From contig MFDK01000010.1 of assembly GCA_001776865.1 (NCBI GenBank), forward strand, positions 2,855 through 42,953: a stretch of 40,099 bases of DNA. Direction: 5' to 3'. The position numbers and the translations under genes are program-made. Each line of letters begins with the position of its first letter. The stretch's first letter is position 1. Positions 1 through 8,899 of the stretch are shown in pieces. The notes beneath the pieces were generated by a model. It ran no database searches and was not told where the DNA came from. It saw nothing but the letters and a program-made list of their open reading frames with translations. The DNA is from Candidatus Daviesbacteria bacterium RIFCSPLOWO2_01_FULL_37_10 (GTDB taxonomy: Bacteria; Patescibacteriota; Microgenomatia; Daviesbacterales; UBA10151).

Positions 1-1
1 T

Positions 2-694
2 CTTGAATCAGTAAAAGATATTGCTGATGAGATAATTATAGTAGACGGTGGATCAAAGGATAAAACTGTGGAAATTGCAAGGTCATTTGGTGCAAAAATA
101 ATCAATACAGATAACCCGCCTATTTTTCATATTAATAAAAATAAAGCCATAGGTGCGGCTGCAAAGGAATGGATCCTGCAGCTTGATGCTGACGAAAGAG
201 TAACTAGAGATCTTGCAAGTGAAATTAAAAAGGAAATTAACAAGGACTCTCTGATAAACGGATTTTGGATTCCTAGAAGTAATTTTTTCCTGGGAAGATT
301 TTTAAAAAAAGGCGGACAATACCCGGATTATACCTTAAGGCTTTACAGAAATGGTAAAGGAAAACTGCCGGCCAAAGATGTACATGAACAAGCAGTTGTA
401 GAGGGAAAGGTAGATTATTTAAAAAATCCTTTGCTTCATTTTAGAGATAATAGTTTAAAAAAATATTTGAGCGGATTAAATAGATATACTTCTATTATGG
501 CTTTACAAATGGGAAATGATAAGTTGCCAAAGGATCCGAGAACCTTTTTAATATACTTTCTGCTTAAACCTATCTTATGGTTTCTAAAAACCTATTTAAG
601 GCATAAAGGATTTATGGATAGCTGGCAAGGTTTTATATTTTCCTTTTTCTCGTCTGTTAGATTTCCGATAGCATATTTAAAATATATAAGATGA
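2..694 (+). CDS. Glycosyltransferase family 2 (WaaE/KdtX-like), 5'-truncated by window edge
   Basis: Frame is open upstream of the listed ORF start: LESVKDIADEIIIVDGGSKDKTVEIA...; GT2 motifs VDGGSKDKT and LQLDADERV. Confidence 0.85.
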   Translation, partial: LESVKDIADEIIIVDGGSKDKTVEIARSFGAKIINTDNPPIFHINKNKAIGAAAKEWILQLDADERVTRDLASEIKKEINKDSLINGFWIPRSNFFLGRFLKKGGQYPDYTLRLYRNGKGKLPAKDVHEQAVVEGKVDYLKNPLLHFRDNSLKKYLSGLNRYTSIMALQMGNDKLPKDPRTFLIYFLLKPILWFLKTYLRHKGFMDSWQGFIFSFFSSVRFPIAYLKYIR

Positions 695-1767
695 AAACGA
701 TAAAAGTTGCATTCTGTACAAAACCTTTACATTCAGGGCACAGTGTAAGAGGGGTAGGGTACTACGCAAGAAATATACTTGAAAACCTGAAGAGTTTGGA
801 TGATGTTGAGGTTGAAGAATTTGAGGATATTTCGAAAATTAAAAAAGCGGATGTAGTTCATTATCCGTGGTTTGATCTTTTCAATAGAACTCTGCCTATA
901 AATAAGAGATTCCCAACTATTGTAACTGTACATGATGTGATTCCGCTTTTATATCCCGACCAATATCCACCCGGAATTAAAGGAAGACTTAATTTTGCAT
1001 TACAAAAGATAGCACTTATAAGTTGTAAGTATATAATTACTGTTTCCGAAGCGAGCAAGAAGGATATTGAGAACTATTTGAAGGTTAGAAAAGAAAAAAT
1101 TATAGTAACTTATGAAGCAGCAAATGAAAATTTTAAAATCCAGCCTGATTCTAAGCAGCTTAAAATAAGAAGAAAATTCAACTTACCTGAGCGCTTTCTA
1201 CTGTATGTTGGGGATGCAAACTTTAATAAGAATACACCCATGTTAATTGAGGGGTTTAGGAAACTTAAAAGTCTGCCAGAGTTTAAGGATCTGAAACTTG
1301 TTTTAATTGGAAATGTTTTTTTAAAAAAACCTGAGAATATAAATCACCCGGAACTTGAGAGCTTAAAGAAGACTTTATCCCTGATTACTGAATACAAACT
1401 CGAGAATGAAGTTATAATACCAGGGCAACTTGAAACTGATGAATTAGCTGCAGTTTACAATTTAGCACTAGTTTATGTTCAGCCATCCTTATATGAGGGA
1501 TTTGGCTTGCCTGTCCTGGAGGCAATGAGTTGTGGTGTACCTGTAGTGAGCTCGGATTCTCCTGCCTTAAAGGAAATAGGAGGAGAAGCTGTTGTCTACT
1601 TTAACCCGAAAGATTTAAATAGTTTTGTTGATTGTTTGAAAAGTGTTTTACAAAACAGGTCTATTCAAGATAAACTATCTAAATCCGGGTTAAATAGGGC
1701 AAGCCGTTTTTCATGGGAGAATACAGCAGATGAAACTATTAAAGTATATAAGCAGAGCTTGCAATAA
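691..1767 (+). CDS. Glycosyltransferase family 4 (GT-B)
   Basis: ATGA overlap with upstream gene; HDVIPLLYPDQYP, LPERFLLYVGDANFNKN, PSLYEGFGLPVLEAMSCGVPVVSSD motifs. Confidence 0.9.
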   Translation: MKTIKVAFCTKPLHSGHSVRGVGYYARNILENLKSLDDVEVEEFEDISKIKKADVVHYPWFDLFNRTLPINKRFPTIVTVHDVIPLLYPDQYPPGIKGRLNFALQKIALISCKYIITVSEASKKDIENYLKVRKEKIIVTYEAANENFKIQPDSKQLKIRRKFNLPERFLLYVGDANFNKNTPMLIEGFRKLKSLPEFKDLKLVLIGNVFLKKPENINHPELESLKKTLSLITEYKLENEVIIPGQLETDELAAVYNLALVYVQPSLYEGFGLPVLEAMSCGVPVVSSDSPALKEIGGEAVVYFNPKDLNSFVDCLKSVLQNRSIQDKLSKSGLNRASRFSWENTADETIKVYKQSLQ

Positions 1768-2923
1768 CTTCGTTATTGTGAAAAAGCTATGTCTGGATAA
1801 AGATGTACAAAAAATATTTTTACTCTTTATTTTTTGGAAATTTTTTTTAATTTTAGTTTCATTTCTTTCACTGAAATTTTTAGCTTTACGCGGCAAGGAT
1901 TTTTTTGGCGGAGGATTTGAAGCTTATATTAAAACCCCTTTATTTTACGGGTGGGCTAACTTTGACGGCGAACATTATCTGTCCATTGCGCAGGTAGGAT
2001 ATAGGAGTTTAGAACAAGCATTCTTTCCGGTTTATCCTATACTGATTAATTTTTTTGCGAAACCTTTTGGGGGCACTATGGAAAATTTAGTAGTAAGTGG
2101 TCTTTTAATATCTAATGTATCATTTCTAGCAGCCCTTATTGTTCTGTTTAAGCTCATTATTCTTGATTATCCAAAAAAAATTGCTTATTTTACTGTACTT
2201 TTACTTCTACTTTTTCCAACGTCATTTTATTTTGGAGCATTATACAGCGAGTCTTTATTTCTGCTTTTGACTGTTGCATCATTTTACCTTATAAGAAAAG
2301 GGTACTGGTTTTTTGCCTCTTTACTTGGAGTATTTTCTTCCGCAACAAGAATTTTTGGCGTACTTTTGGTTCCTGCTTTTTTACTTGAAGCCAGTGAGAA
2401 AAAGCTAAAAGTTAATAAGTTTGTATTCACCTTCCTTATTCCTACTGGTCTTTTAGCGTATATGTATTATCAGTGGATAAATTATGGTGATCCGCTTGCT
2501 TTTTATCATTTACAGAAAATTGTCGGTCCACAACATGAATCTGGAATTACTCTACTCCCGCAAATTTACTACAGGTATATAAAAATGATGCTAACAACTC
2601 CTTTTTCAAATCCTATATACTCAACTATTATACTTGAGTTTATCGTCGGAATTTTATTTTTCATCTTACCAATCCTGGGATTTTTAAGGAAGATGAAAGC
2701 TTCCTATTTATTTTATGCATTCGCTGGGTTTATACTGCCAACAATTCAAGGTAGTTTTTCTTCTGTCCCAAGGTATGTAATAGTTTTATTCCCCGCATTT
2801 CTTATTATGTCTATTTTGCTTGAAAGTTTTAAAAAGCCGGTAAAAATTGCCATTTTGTTTTTATCAGGAATATGTCTTATTATTGAGACTGCCCTTTTTT
2901 TTAGAGGGTACTGGGTGGCATAA
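1730..2923 (+). CDS. Multi-pass mannosyltransferase, PIG-V-like (GT-C)
   Basis: Hydrophobic multi-TM protein; FDGEHYLSIAQVGY and AFFPVYPILI resemble the PIG-V/GPI mannosyltransferase 2 N-terminus. True start may be downstream because it overlaps the previous gene. Confidence 0.65.
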   Translation: MKLLKYISRACNNFVIVKKLCLDKDVQKIFLLFIFWKFFLILVSFLSLKFLALRGKDFFGGGFEAYIKTPLFYGWANFDGEHYLSIAQVGYRSLEQAFFPVYPILINFFAKPFGGTMENLVVSGLLISNVSFLAALIVLFKLIILDYPKKIAYFTVLLLLLFPTSFYFGALYSESLFLLLTVASFYLIRKGYWFFASLLGVFSSATRIFGVLLVPAFLLEASEKKLKVNKFVFTFLIPTGLLAYMYYQWINYGDPLAFYHLQKIVGPQHESGITLLPQIYYRYIKMMLTTPFSNPIYSTIILEFIVGILFFILPILGFLRKMKASYLFYAFAGFILPTIQGSFSSVPRYVIVLFPAFLIMSILLESFKKPVKIAILFLSGICLIIETALFFRGYWVA

Positions 2924-2955
2924 TGACAATTGATTTGTACAAAATCTCTAATTAA

Positions 2956-4200
2956 ATGACAAATTACAAGTTAGTTATTACTAAAATATTAAAACATCCT
3001 CTATTTACCGGTAGTGCGATTATGGTAATTGGTCATAACATTTTTAACATTGGGCAGTTTTTTTATTATTTTTTAACAATAAGACTTCTTAATACGACCG
3101 AGTATGGCGATCTTGCAGCAATAATTTCTATACTTGGGATAATCGGTATCATCCAGCTTGCCTTTGGGCTAACTATAGTGAAATTCGTAGCTTCACAAAA
3201 AACTGAAGCAGCAGTTTCTAATTTGATTAAGTGGTTTAATTACTGGGGATTTTTGGCAGGTGGAATTGCTGCAGTTTTATTATTATTGTTATCACCAATT
3301 GCGAGTATTTTCTTAAATTTAACTCAGCCCAAATTATTTTATCTAATTTCCCCGATGTTCTTTCTTTTAGTAATAGTCTACGTTTACCGTTCAGTCTTAC
3401 AAGGTTTATTGTTGTTTAAAACGTACATAGCAAGCTTACTCGTAGATGTGGTTATAAGAATAAGTTTCACTGCACTGTTGATTCTTTTAGGTACGGCACT
3501 CTTTGGAGCTATAATTGGTATGTTCATAGGTATAATTTCAGGGTTTATTATTACCAGATCCGCACTAAATCCATATTTTTCCGGTAAAAGAGGATTAAAA
3601 CCTAAGATTATGCCTCTCTTAAAATACTCATTTCCAGTACTTATACAGGGGCTTGCTTTTACGTCCTTTTATTCTACAGATATTTTACTTGTTAAGCATT
3701 TCTTCTCCCCCCATGATGCAGGAACTTATGCGTATTTATCCGTTTTAGGGAGAATTGCAATGTTTTGCACAAGTCCTATCACGAGCACAATGTTTCCGAT
3801 TATTGCAAAAAGATTTGCAAGTAATCTGCCATACCTTAAAATTTTTTACATATGTTTTTTATTAGTTACGGGTATTTCCCTTTTTGTAGTATTAATATTC
3901 AAACTGGTGCCGGATATACCGATTTCATTACTTAATAAAAACGAGGGACAGGATATACTTTGGTGGTTTGGGCTTTTTATGGCATTTCTTGGTATTGCGC
4001 TTCTTTTTGAGCAATTCTATCTCTCAATCGGAAAAACAAAGCCAGTTTGGTTTTTTGTAGCAGCCGCAGCGCTTCAAGCAGTATTTATTTGGTTTATACA
4101 CCCGAGTCTTTTTTCGGTAGTTCAAATTTCAGTTTTATCTACTGCTTTACTGAATATTGCGCTTTTTGTATACTTCCCGTATTATCGTCGTCATGGCTAA
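2956..4200 (+). CDS. Polysaccharide/O-antigen flippase-like (Wzx, MOP superfamily)
   Basis: ~12 TM segments; N-terminal LNTTEYGDLAAIISILGI and LLKYSFPVLIQGLAFTSFYSTDILLVKHFFSPHDAGTYAYLSVLGR, typical of Polysacc_synt. Confidence 0.8.
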   Translation: MTNYKLVITKILKHPLFTGSAIMVIGHNIFNIGQFFYYFLTIRLLNTTEYGDLAAIISILGIIGIIQLAFGLTIVKFVASQKTEAAVSNLIKWFNYWGFLAGGIAAVLLLLLSPIASIFLNLTQPKLFYLISPMFFLLVIVYVYRSVLQGLLLFKTYIASLLVDVVIRISFTALLILLGTALFGAIIGMFIGIISGFIITRSALNPYFSGKRGLKPKIMPLLKYSFPVLIQGLAFTSFYSTDILLVKHFFSPHDAGTYAYLSVLGRIAMFCTSPITSTMFPIIAKRFASNLPYLKIFYICFLLVTGISLFVVLIFKLVPDIPISLLNKNEGQDILWWFGLFMAFLGIALLFEQFYLSIGKTKPVWFFVAAAALQAVFIWFIHPSLFSVVQISVLSTALLNIALFVYFPYYRRHG

Positions 4201-4993
4201 GTTTAAGAAGAAACTTCTCTCAGTAATTGTACCTGCTTTCAGGCAAGAAAGAACAATTAAGAAAGACTTGGAAAATATTGAACAAGTACTTAAGGAAGGG
4301 CTCAGTGAATTTGATTTTGAAATTATTTGTGTAGTGGATGGTGATATAGATAAAACATTTCTGAACGTTAAGCAAATTAAGTCTAAAAAAATTAAGGTAT
4401 TCGGATACAATAGCAACAGAGGGAAAGGATTTGCAGTTAGATTTGGTATGGTAAGAGCAAAAGGAGATTTAATTTCATTTCTTGATGCGGGTATGGATAT
4501 AAGCCCTAAAGGAATAATGATGTTGATGGCACATATGGAATGGTATAATGCAGATGTAATTGTAGGTTCTAAAAGACATCCTGTTTCCCGGGTTAACTAT
4601 CCCCTGCGCCGCCGTATTTATAGTATTGGATATCATCTGGGTGTGAAGATGCTATTTGGATTGCCTCTTACTGATACACAATCAGGGATCAAAATATTTA
4701 AAAGAAATGTTGTTGAAAAGGTATTACCAAGACTTCTCGTGAGGAATTACGCAATGGATATAGAAATGCTGGCTGTTGCCAAATATATTGGGTTCGGAAG
4801 GATCTATGAAGCACCGATTGAAGTCAGGTTTGACAAAAGAACAAGTAGAATACGCTGGCATACAATTTTCCGTATGGTTGTAGATACGTTAGCAGTTTTT
4901 TATAGATTAAAAATTATCCGCTACTATGATATTAACAACAGACGTCTTTGGAAGCTGGATCCGGAATTGAAATTCAGGGTTAATATGGGGTAG
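4193..4993 (+). CDS. Glycosyltransferase family 2 (dolichyl/polyprenyl-phosphate sugar synthase-like)
   Basis: ATG at 4193 overlaps the previous stop; LLSVIVPAFRQERTIKKDLENIEQVL, GKGFAVRFGMVRAKGDLISFLDAGMD, DTQSGIKIFKR. Confidence 0.85.
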   Translation: MAKFKKKLLSVIVPAFRQERTIKKDLENIEQVLKEGLSEFDFEIICVVDGDIDKTFLNVKQIKSKKIKVFGYNSNRGKGFAVRFGMVRAKGDLISFLDAGMDISPKGIMMLMAHMEWYNADVIVGSKRHPVSRVNYPLRRRIYSIGYHLGVKMLFGLPLTDTQSGIKIFKRNVVEKVLPRLLVRNYAMDIEMLAVAKYIGFGRIYEAPIEVRFDKRTSRIRWHTIFRMVVDTLAVFYRLKIIRYYDINNRRLWKLDPELKFRVNMG

Positions 4994-5008
4994 TATATAA
5001 TACTTACT

Positions 5009-6040
5009 ATGGAAATTTTTTCAGAAGCTAAGGCAAATTTTGGTTATTTTGTAGCAAGAAATATTCTTGAAAGATTAGCCCCTAAGGTTAATCTGAAATA
5101 TAAAGATAGCGTAACTTTAGAAACAGCAAAGGAGTTTGAGGTAAATAACTCTTCGTTTGATGAATTAGCAGACATATACTATTCAGTAGTTTTATTTAAT
5201 CATCGGAATGCAGAAGAGGCTATTGAATCGACTATCAATTTATCTCAGCAACTGATTAATTTAGGTGATTTTAGAAGTTCAAAATACTATCTTAGTAAGT
5301 TTGTTCCTCGGTATCTCTCGGGTATAGATTCTTATAGACAATATTATTATCTGGCTAGAAGGGAAGAAAAATTTGCATGGATTGCTGATTATGAAATAGG
5401 TTATAAAGATGAACTTAATCATTTATCTTCTGCAAAAAAGTTTTTAGAAAATATTCCTCACGATTTATGGCGAAATGAAGAGAGGAGCCTTGATTCTACA
5501 ATAATGCATTTTGCAGGAAGAGCATATTTTGGGTTGGATAACCAGGGATTTCATAGAGGAGGATATATACATAATGCGGTTGGTTACTTTAATTATGATT
5601 TGGAAAAATATAGGGATTTAAGGGAAAATGGAAATCCAAATCCAGCAGGTGAGGGTTTTAATCATGCGTGGTTAGCAAGATGTTATATGAATTTGGAGGA
5701 CTGGAATACCTCATTGAGGGAGTTAGATACAGCAGGAGTATTATTTGATGAGGTATCAGAAAGCAGTAAGAGCGGACTAAGAGCACATTTTAATTTTCTA
5801 AAAGGCTTATATGAACTAAGGAGTGCAAACGGCTCTGTTGGCGAATCAATACATTATTTTTCTGAAGCCGCTAGAATTTGGGAAGATTTAGCACGATACC
5901 CATTTGGTGCAGCCAGTGCTCATTTAGGATTGGCTAAGACTTATTGGAAATGGCATAAACCTATTGATGCAGTAAGACATTTAAAAGTTTCCGTTCAAAC
6001 TAACCCTTACGTTTTACTAAGGGGAGTTCCTGGAGGATAG
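5009..6040 (+). CDS. Uncharacterised helical-repeat (TPR-like) protein
   Basis: 343-aa ORF with helical Tyr/Leu/Ala repeats (FNHAWLARCYMNLEDWNTSLRELDTAG; SAHLGLAKTYWKWHKPIDAVRHLKVSVQ); TATAAT 7 nt before ATG. Confidence 0.55.
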   Translation: MEIFSEAKANFGYFVARNILERLAPKVNLKYKDSVTLETAKEFEVNNSSFDELADIYYSVVLFNHRNAEEAIESTINLSQQLINLGDFRSSKYYLSKFVPRYLSGIDSYRQYYYLARREEKFAWIADYEIGYKDELNHLSSAKKFLENIPHDLWRNEERSLDSTIMHFAGRAYFGLDNQGFHRGGYIHNAVGYFNYDLEKYRDLRENGNPNPAGEGFNHAWLARCYMNLEDWNTSLRELDTAGVLFDEVSESSKSGLRAHFNFLKGLYELRSANGSVGESIHYFSEAARIWEDLARYPFGAASAHLGLAKTYWKWHKPIDAVRHLKVSVQTNPYVLLRGVPGG

Positions 6041-6106
6041 AAAGATCTATTTTGAATGAGTATATTAATTTTTCCCTGGAGTTTTCTAAGTAAATATTTA
6101 TTGCTT

Positions 6107-6134
6107 TAAATATAACACTACGTAGTGCTATACT
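6107..6134. promoter_or_regulatory. Palindromic operator candidate upstream of TrpR-like gene (core CACTACGTAGTG 6116-6127)
   Basis: TATAaCACTACGTAGTGcTATA: 10 of 11 base pairs symmetric; overlaps TATACT (6129-6134), a -10 candidate. Confidence 0.7.
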
Positions 6135-6144
6135 TTGGAAAAAT

Positions 6145-6702
6145 ATGTCAAAAAAAATCTATTTTGAAAAAATAAAAAGATTAGAAAAACTTACTAAAGA
6201 TGAACAAGAGGATTTACTGTTTGATCTTCTTAGTGCATTTCAAATAATAAAGACAGTTGATGATGCGGCACTTTTTGTGCAAGATTTATTAACGCATGCT
6301 GAAGTTAAAAGACTTTCAAAAAGATTGAGAATCGCTAAGTTACTTTCTGAGGGGTATACTTATGAAGCGGTTGAGAAACAACTGCACACCAGTCATGCTA
6401 CTATAGCAAAAATTGCCAACTGGTTAGCTGATAAAGGTGAAGGATTTCGTTCAGTTTTAAGGAGACTCCCAAAAAGAGAGAACTCTCCAGCACTAACTAT
6501 ATTAAGTGATGAATGGGATCAAATAAAAAGGAGCTACTCCCGATATCTATGGCCGGAAATTCTTCTTGAAGAAATTATTAAAACAGCAAGTAAAAAGAAA
6601 AAAGAAAAATTAGGAATAGTGCTTAGTAACCTTAAAATTAAAAGTGATCTTCATAAAAAATTAGAGTCATTAATACATGAACATAAGTATACTACTACAT
6701 AG
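6145..6702 (+). CDS. TrpR/YerC/YecD-like DNA-binding regulator with C-terminal extension
   Basis: LLTHAEVKRLSKRLRIAKLLSEGYTYEAVEKQLHTSHATIAKIANWL matches the TrpR-like helix-turn-helix (YerC/YecD) pattern. Confidence 0.85.
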   Translation: MSKKIYFEKIKRLEKLTKDEQEDLLFDLLSAFQIIKTVDDAALFVQDLLTHAEVKRLSKRLRIAKLLSEGYTYEAVEKQLHTSHATIAKIANWLADKGEGFRSVLRRLPKRENSPALTILSDEWDQIKRSYSRYLWPEILLEEIIKTASKKKKEKLGIVLSNLKIKSDLHKKLESLIHEHKYTTT

Positions 6703-6712
6703 TAATATACTT
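6685..6712. promoter_or_regulatory. Second palindromic operator candidate, between TrpR-like gene and downstream GT4
   Basis: AAGTATACTACTACATAGTAATATACTT: 12 of 14 pairs symmetric; 22/28 identical to the upstream site; overlaps regulator stop codon. Confidence 0.7.
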
Positions 6713-6759
6713 TCGAATTAACTTGTTAAAGTTTTATATTAAAAGCTTTTTTGGATATT

Positions 6760-7872
6760 ATGAATATTCTAATTTTTTCTTGGAGAGATATTAAACATCC
6801 CCTTGCGGGTGGCGCAGAGCAAGTTATGCATGAGCATGCAAAGGGTTGGATAGAGGTAGGACATAGTGTAACGCATTTTTCGGCACATTTCTCAGGAGCA
6901 AAGATATATGAAGAAATTGACGGAATTAAATTAGTAAGATTTAGCCATCAGTACTTAGGGGTACAGATAGCTGGATTCTTTTTTTATATAAAAAACAGGA
7001 ATAAATTCGATGTAGTTATCGATGAATTTCACGGGCTTCCTTTTTTCACACCGCTTTATGTTAGAAAAAAGATTCTTGCAGTAGTGCAGGAAACCGCAAG
7101 AGGTGTTTGGTTTTTTAATTCGTTGCCTACTCCTTTGAATTGGCTGGTTGGATTTATTGGCTATATTATTGAACCATTTGCCTTTTTATTTTACAGACAG
7201 GTTAATTTTATGACTGGTTCAAGATCCGCCAAAGAAGACATTGCTAAAATGGGAGTTATTTCTGGAAACATTACGGTTATCCCTCATGGCGTCATTACCC
7301 CTAAAAAAAACTCACAGCATAAAAATAACAAAAAAAATACTGTAATGTTTTTGGGGAAGTTATCTAAGGATAAAGGGATTGAAGATGCAATTAAATGTTT
7401 TTCTATTCTTAATAGCAGGGAAAATTTTCAATTTTGGATTATAGGTAAACCGGAGACTAAAAATTATGGGGATAAAATTAAGGAGATGGTTATTAATGCA
7501 AATTTGGATAAGAAATTAAAGTTCTGGGGATTTGTTTCTCAGCAAAAAAAATTTGATCTTCTTTCAATGGCACATATTTTAGTAAATCCATCTATCAGAG
7601 AGGGTTGGGGGCTTGTAAATATCGAAGCAAATTCCGTTGGAACTCCTGTAATCGCGTATAAATCAGCAGGGCTTATCGATTCGGTAAAAAATGGACTAAA
7701 TGGATTAATATGTAATCAGAATTCGCCGGAAGAATTAGCAAATAAAGTATTAAGTTTATTTAATAATGATAAACTTTATATGAAACTGAGTACCGGAGGA
7801 AAAAAATGGAGTAGGAAATTTTCATGGAAACGATCATGTAAGCTATCGTTAAAACTTTTGGAAAGTATTTGA
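6760..7872 (+). CDS. Glycosyltransferase family 4
   Basis: MNILIFSWRDIKHPLAGGAEQVMHEHAKGW; VMFLGKLSKDKGIEDAIKCF; PSIREGWGLVNIEANSVGTPVIAY. ATG at 6760 preferred over the TTG at 6751. Confidence 0.9.
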   Translation: MNILIFSWRDIKHPLAGGAEQVMHEHAKGWIEVGHSVTHFSAHFSGAKIYEEIDGIKLVRFSHQYLGVQIAGFFFYIKNRNKFDVVIDEFHGLPFFTPLYVRKKILAVVQETARGVWFFNSLPTPLNWLVGFIGYIIEPFAFLFYRQVNFMTGSRSAKEDIAKMGVISGNITVIPHGVITPKKNSQHKNNKKNTVMFLGKLSKDKGIEDAIKCFSILNSRENFQFWIIGKPETKNYGDKIKEMVINANLDKKLKFWGFVSQQKKFDLLSMAHILVNPSIREGWGLVNIEANSVGTPVIAYKSAGLIDSVKNGLNGLICNQNSPEELANKVLSLFNNDKLYMKLSTGGKKWSRKFSWKRSCKLSLKLLESI

Positions 7873-7915
7873 AAAGGTTGGTAAATTTGGGTTTAGTTTG
7901 ATAAAATCTTAAGTC

Positions 7916-8899
7916 ATGAGCGCTACTTATAAAGGTAAACGTATACTAATCACAGGGGGGTTGGGGTTTATAGGAAGTAATCTTGCGATTAAACTAGTTT
8001 CATTGGGAGCTAAGGTAACACTTATCGATTCTTTGATTCCTGAATATGGTGGAAATTTGTTTAATGTTAAGCCAATAAGAGGGAAGATAGTAATTAACAT
8101 ATCTGATGTTAGGGATAGTCATAGTATGGATTACTTAGTTCAAAATCAGGACATTATTTTCAATTTGGCAGGAACGCTGTCACATGTTGATAGCATGACG
8201 GATCCATTTACAGACTTGGAAATAAATTGCCGTAGCCAACTATCAATTTTAGAATCTTGTAGGCGATTTAATCCAGAAGTAAAAATTATCTATGCCGGAA
8301 CAAGAAATCAATACGGTAAAGCTAAATATCTACCGGTAGACGAAGAACACCCGCAAGATCCTACAGATGTAAATGGTATTAATTGTATTGCGGGTGAATT
8401 TTATCACTTACTTTATTACAAAGTTTATAAAATTAGGACATCTTCCCTGAGATTAACTAATACATTCGGTCCGAGGCATCAAATGAAACATCCCCGCCAA
8501 GGAGTTCTCAACTGGTTTATACGCCAATTGCTGGATGGTGAAAAGATAGAGCTTTTTGGCAGTGGAAATCAAATTAGGGATATTAACTTTGTGGATGATG
8601 TAGTGGATGCATTTCTTTTAACAGGTTTATCAGAAAAAGTTTGGGGGCAAGTATTTAATCTTGGCGGAAGTCCAACTTCACTCTCAGACTTTGTTAAACT
8701 AGCTATTAAAATTAGAGGGAAGGGGGAATTTGAAATTGTAAAATTTCCCGATGACAGAAAAAAAATTGAGATTGGAGATTATATAGCGGATTATAATAAG
8801 ATAGTAAATACGCTGGGATGGAAGCCTAAAGCTGGTCTAGAGCATGGTTTAAGAAAAACTGTCCAATTTTATGAAAAGAACAAAAAATACTATTGGTAA
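7916..8899 (+). CDS. NAD-dependent epimerase/dehydratase (extended SDR), degenerate YxxxK
   Basis: ILITGGLGFIGSNLA Rossmann motif; AGTRNQYGKAKYLPVDEEHPQDPTDVNGINCIAGE. Confidence 0.85.
   Translation: MSATYKGKRILITGGLGFIGSNLAIKLVSLGAKVTLIDSLIPEYGGNLFNVKPIRGKIVINISDVRDSHSMDYLVQNQDIIFNLAGTLSHVDSMTDPFTDLEINCRSQLSILESCRRFNPEVKIIYAGTRNQYGKAKYLPVDEEHPQDPTDVNGINCIAGEFYHLLYYKVYKIRTSSLRLTNTFGPRHQMKHPRQGVLNWFIRQLLDGEKIELFGSGNQIRDINFVDDVVDAFLLTGLSEKVWGQVFNLGGSPTSLSDFVKLAIKIRGKGEFEIVKFPDDRKKIEIGDYIADYNKIVNTLGWKPKAGLEHGLRKTVQFYEKNKKYYW

Noticed and set aside
733-1058. Minus-strand ORFs 733-933 and 861-1058
   Set aside because: Fully antisense to a well-supported GT4 gene; low-complexity translations with no motif. 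Same judgement for 4147-4416, 11940-12161, 15762-16031, 17584-17901, 17912-18274, 20141-20344, 21638-21892, 23057-23248, 24242-24451, 24952-25251, 25335-25520, 25560-25769, 28013-28207, 30515-30835, 35384-35575, 35852-36058, 36024-36272, 37525-37791 and 39511-39930.
1711-1896. Minus ORF 1711-1896 across a gene junction
   Set aside because: Overlaps both flanking plus-strand genes; no recognisable domain or start context.
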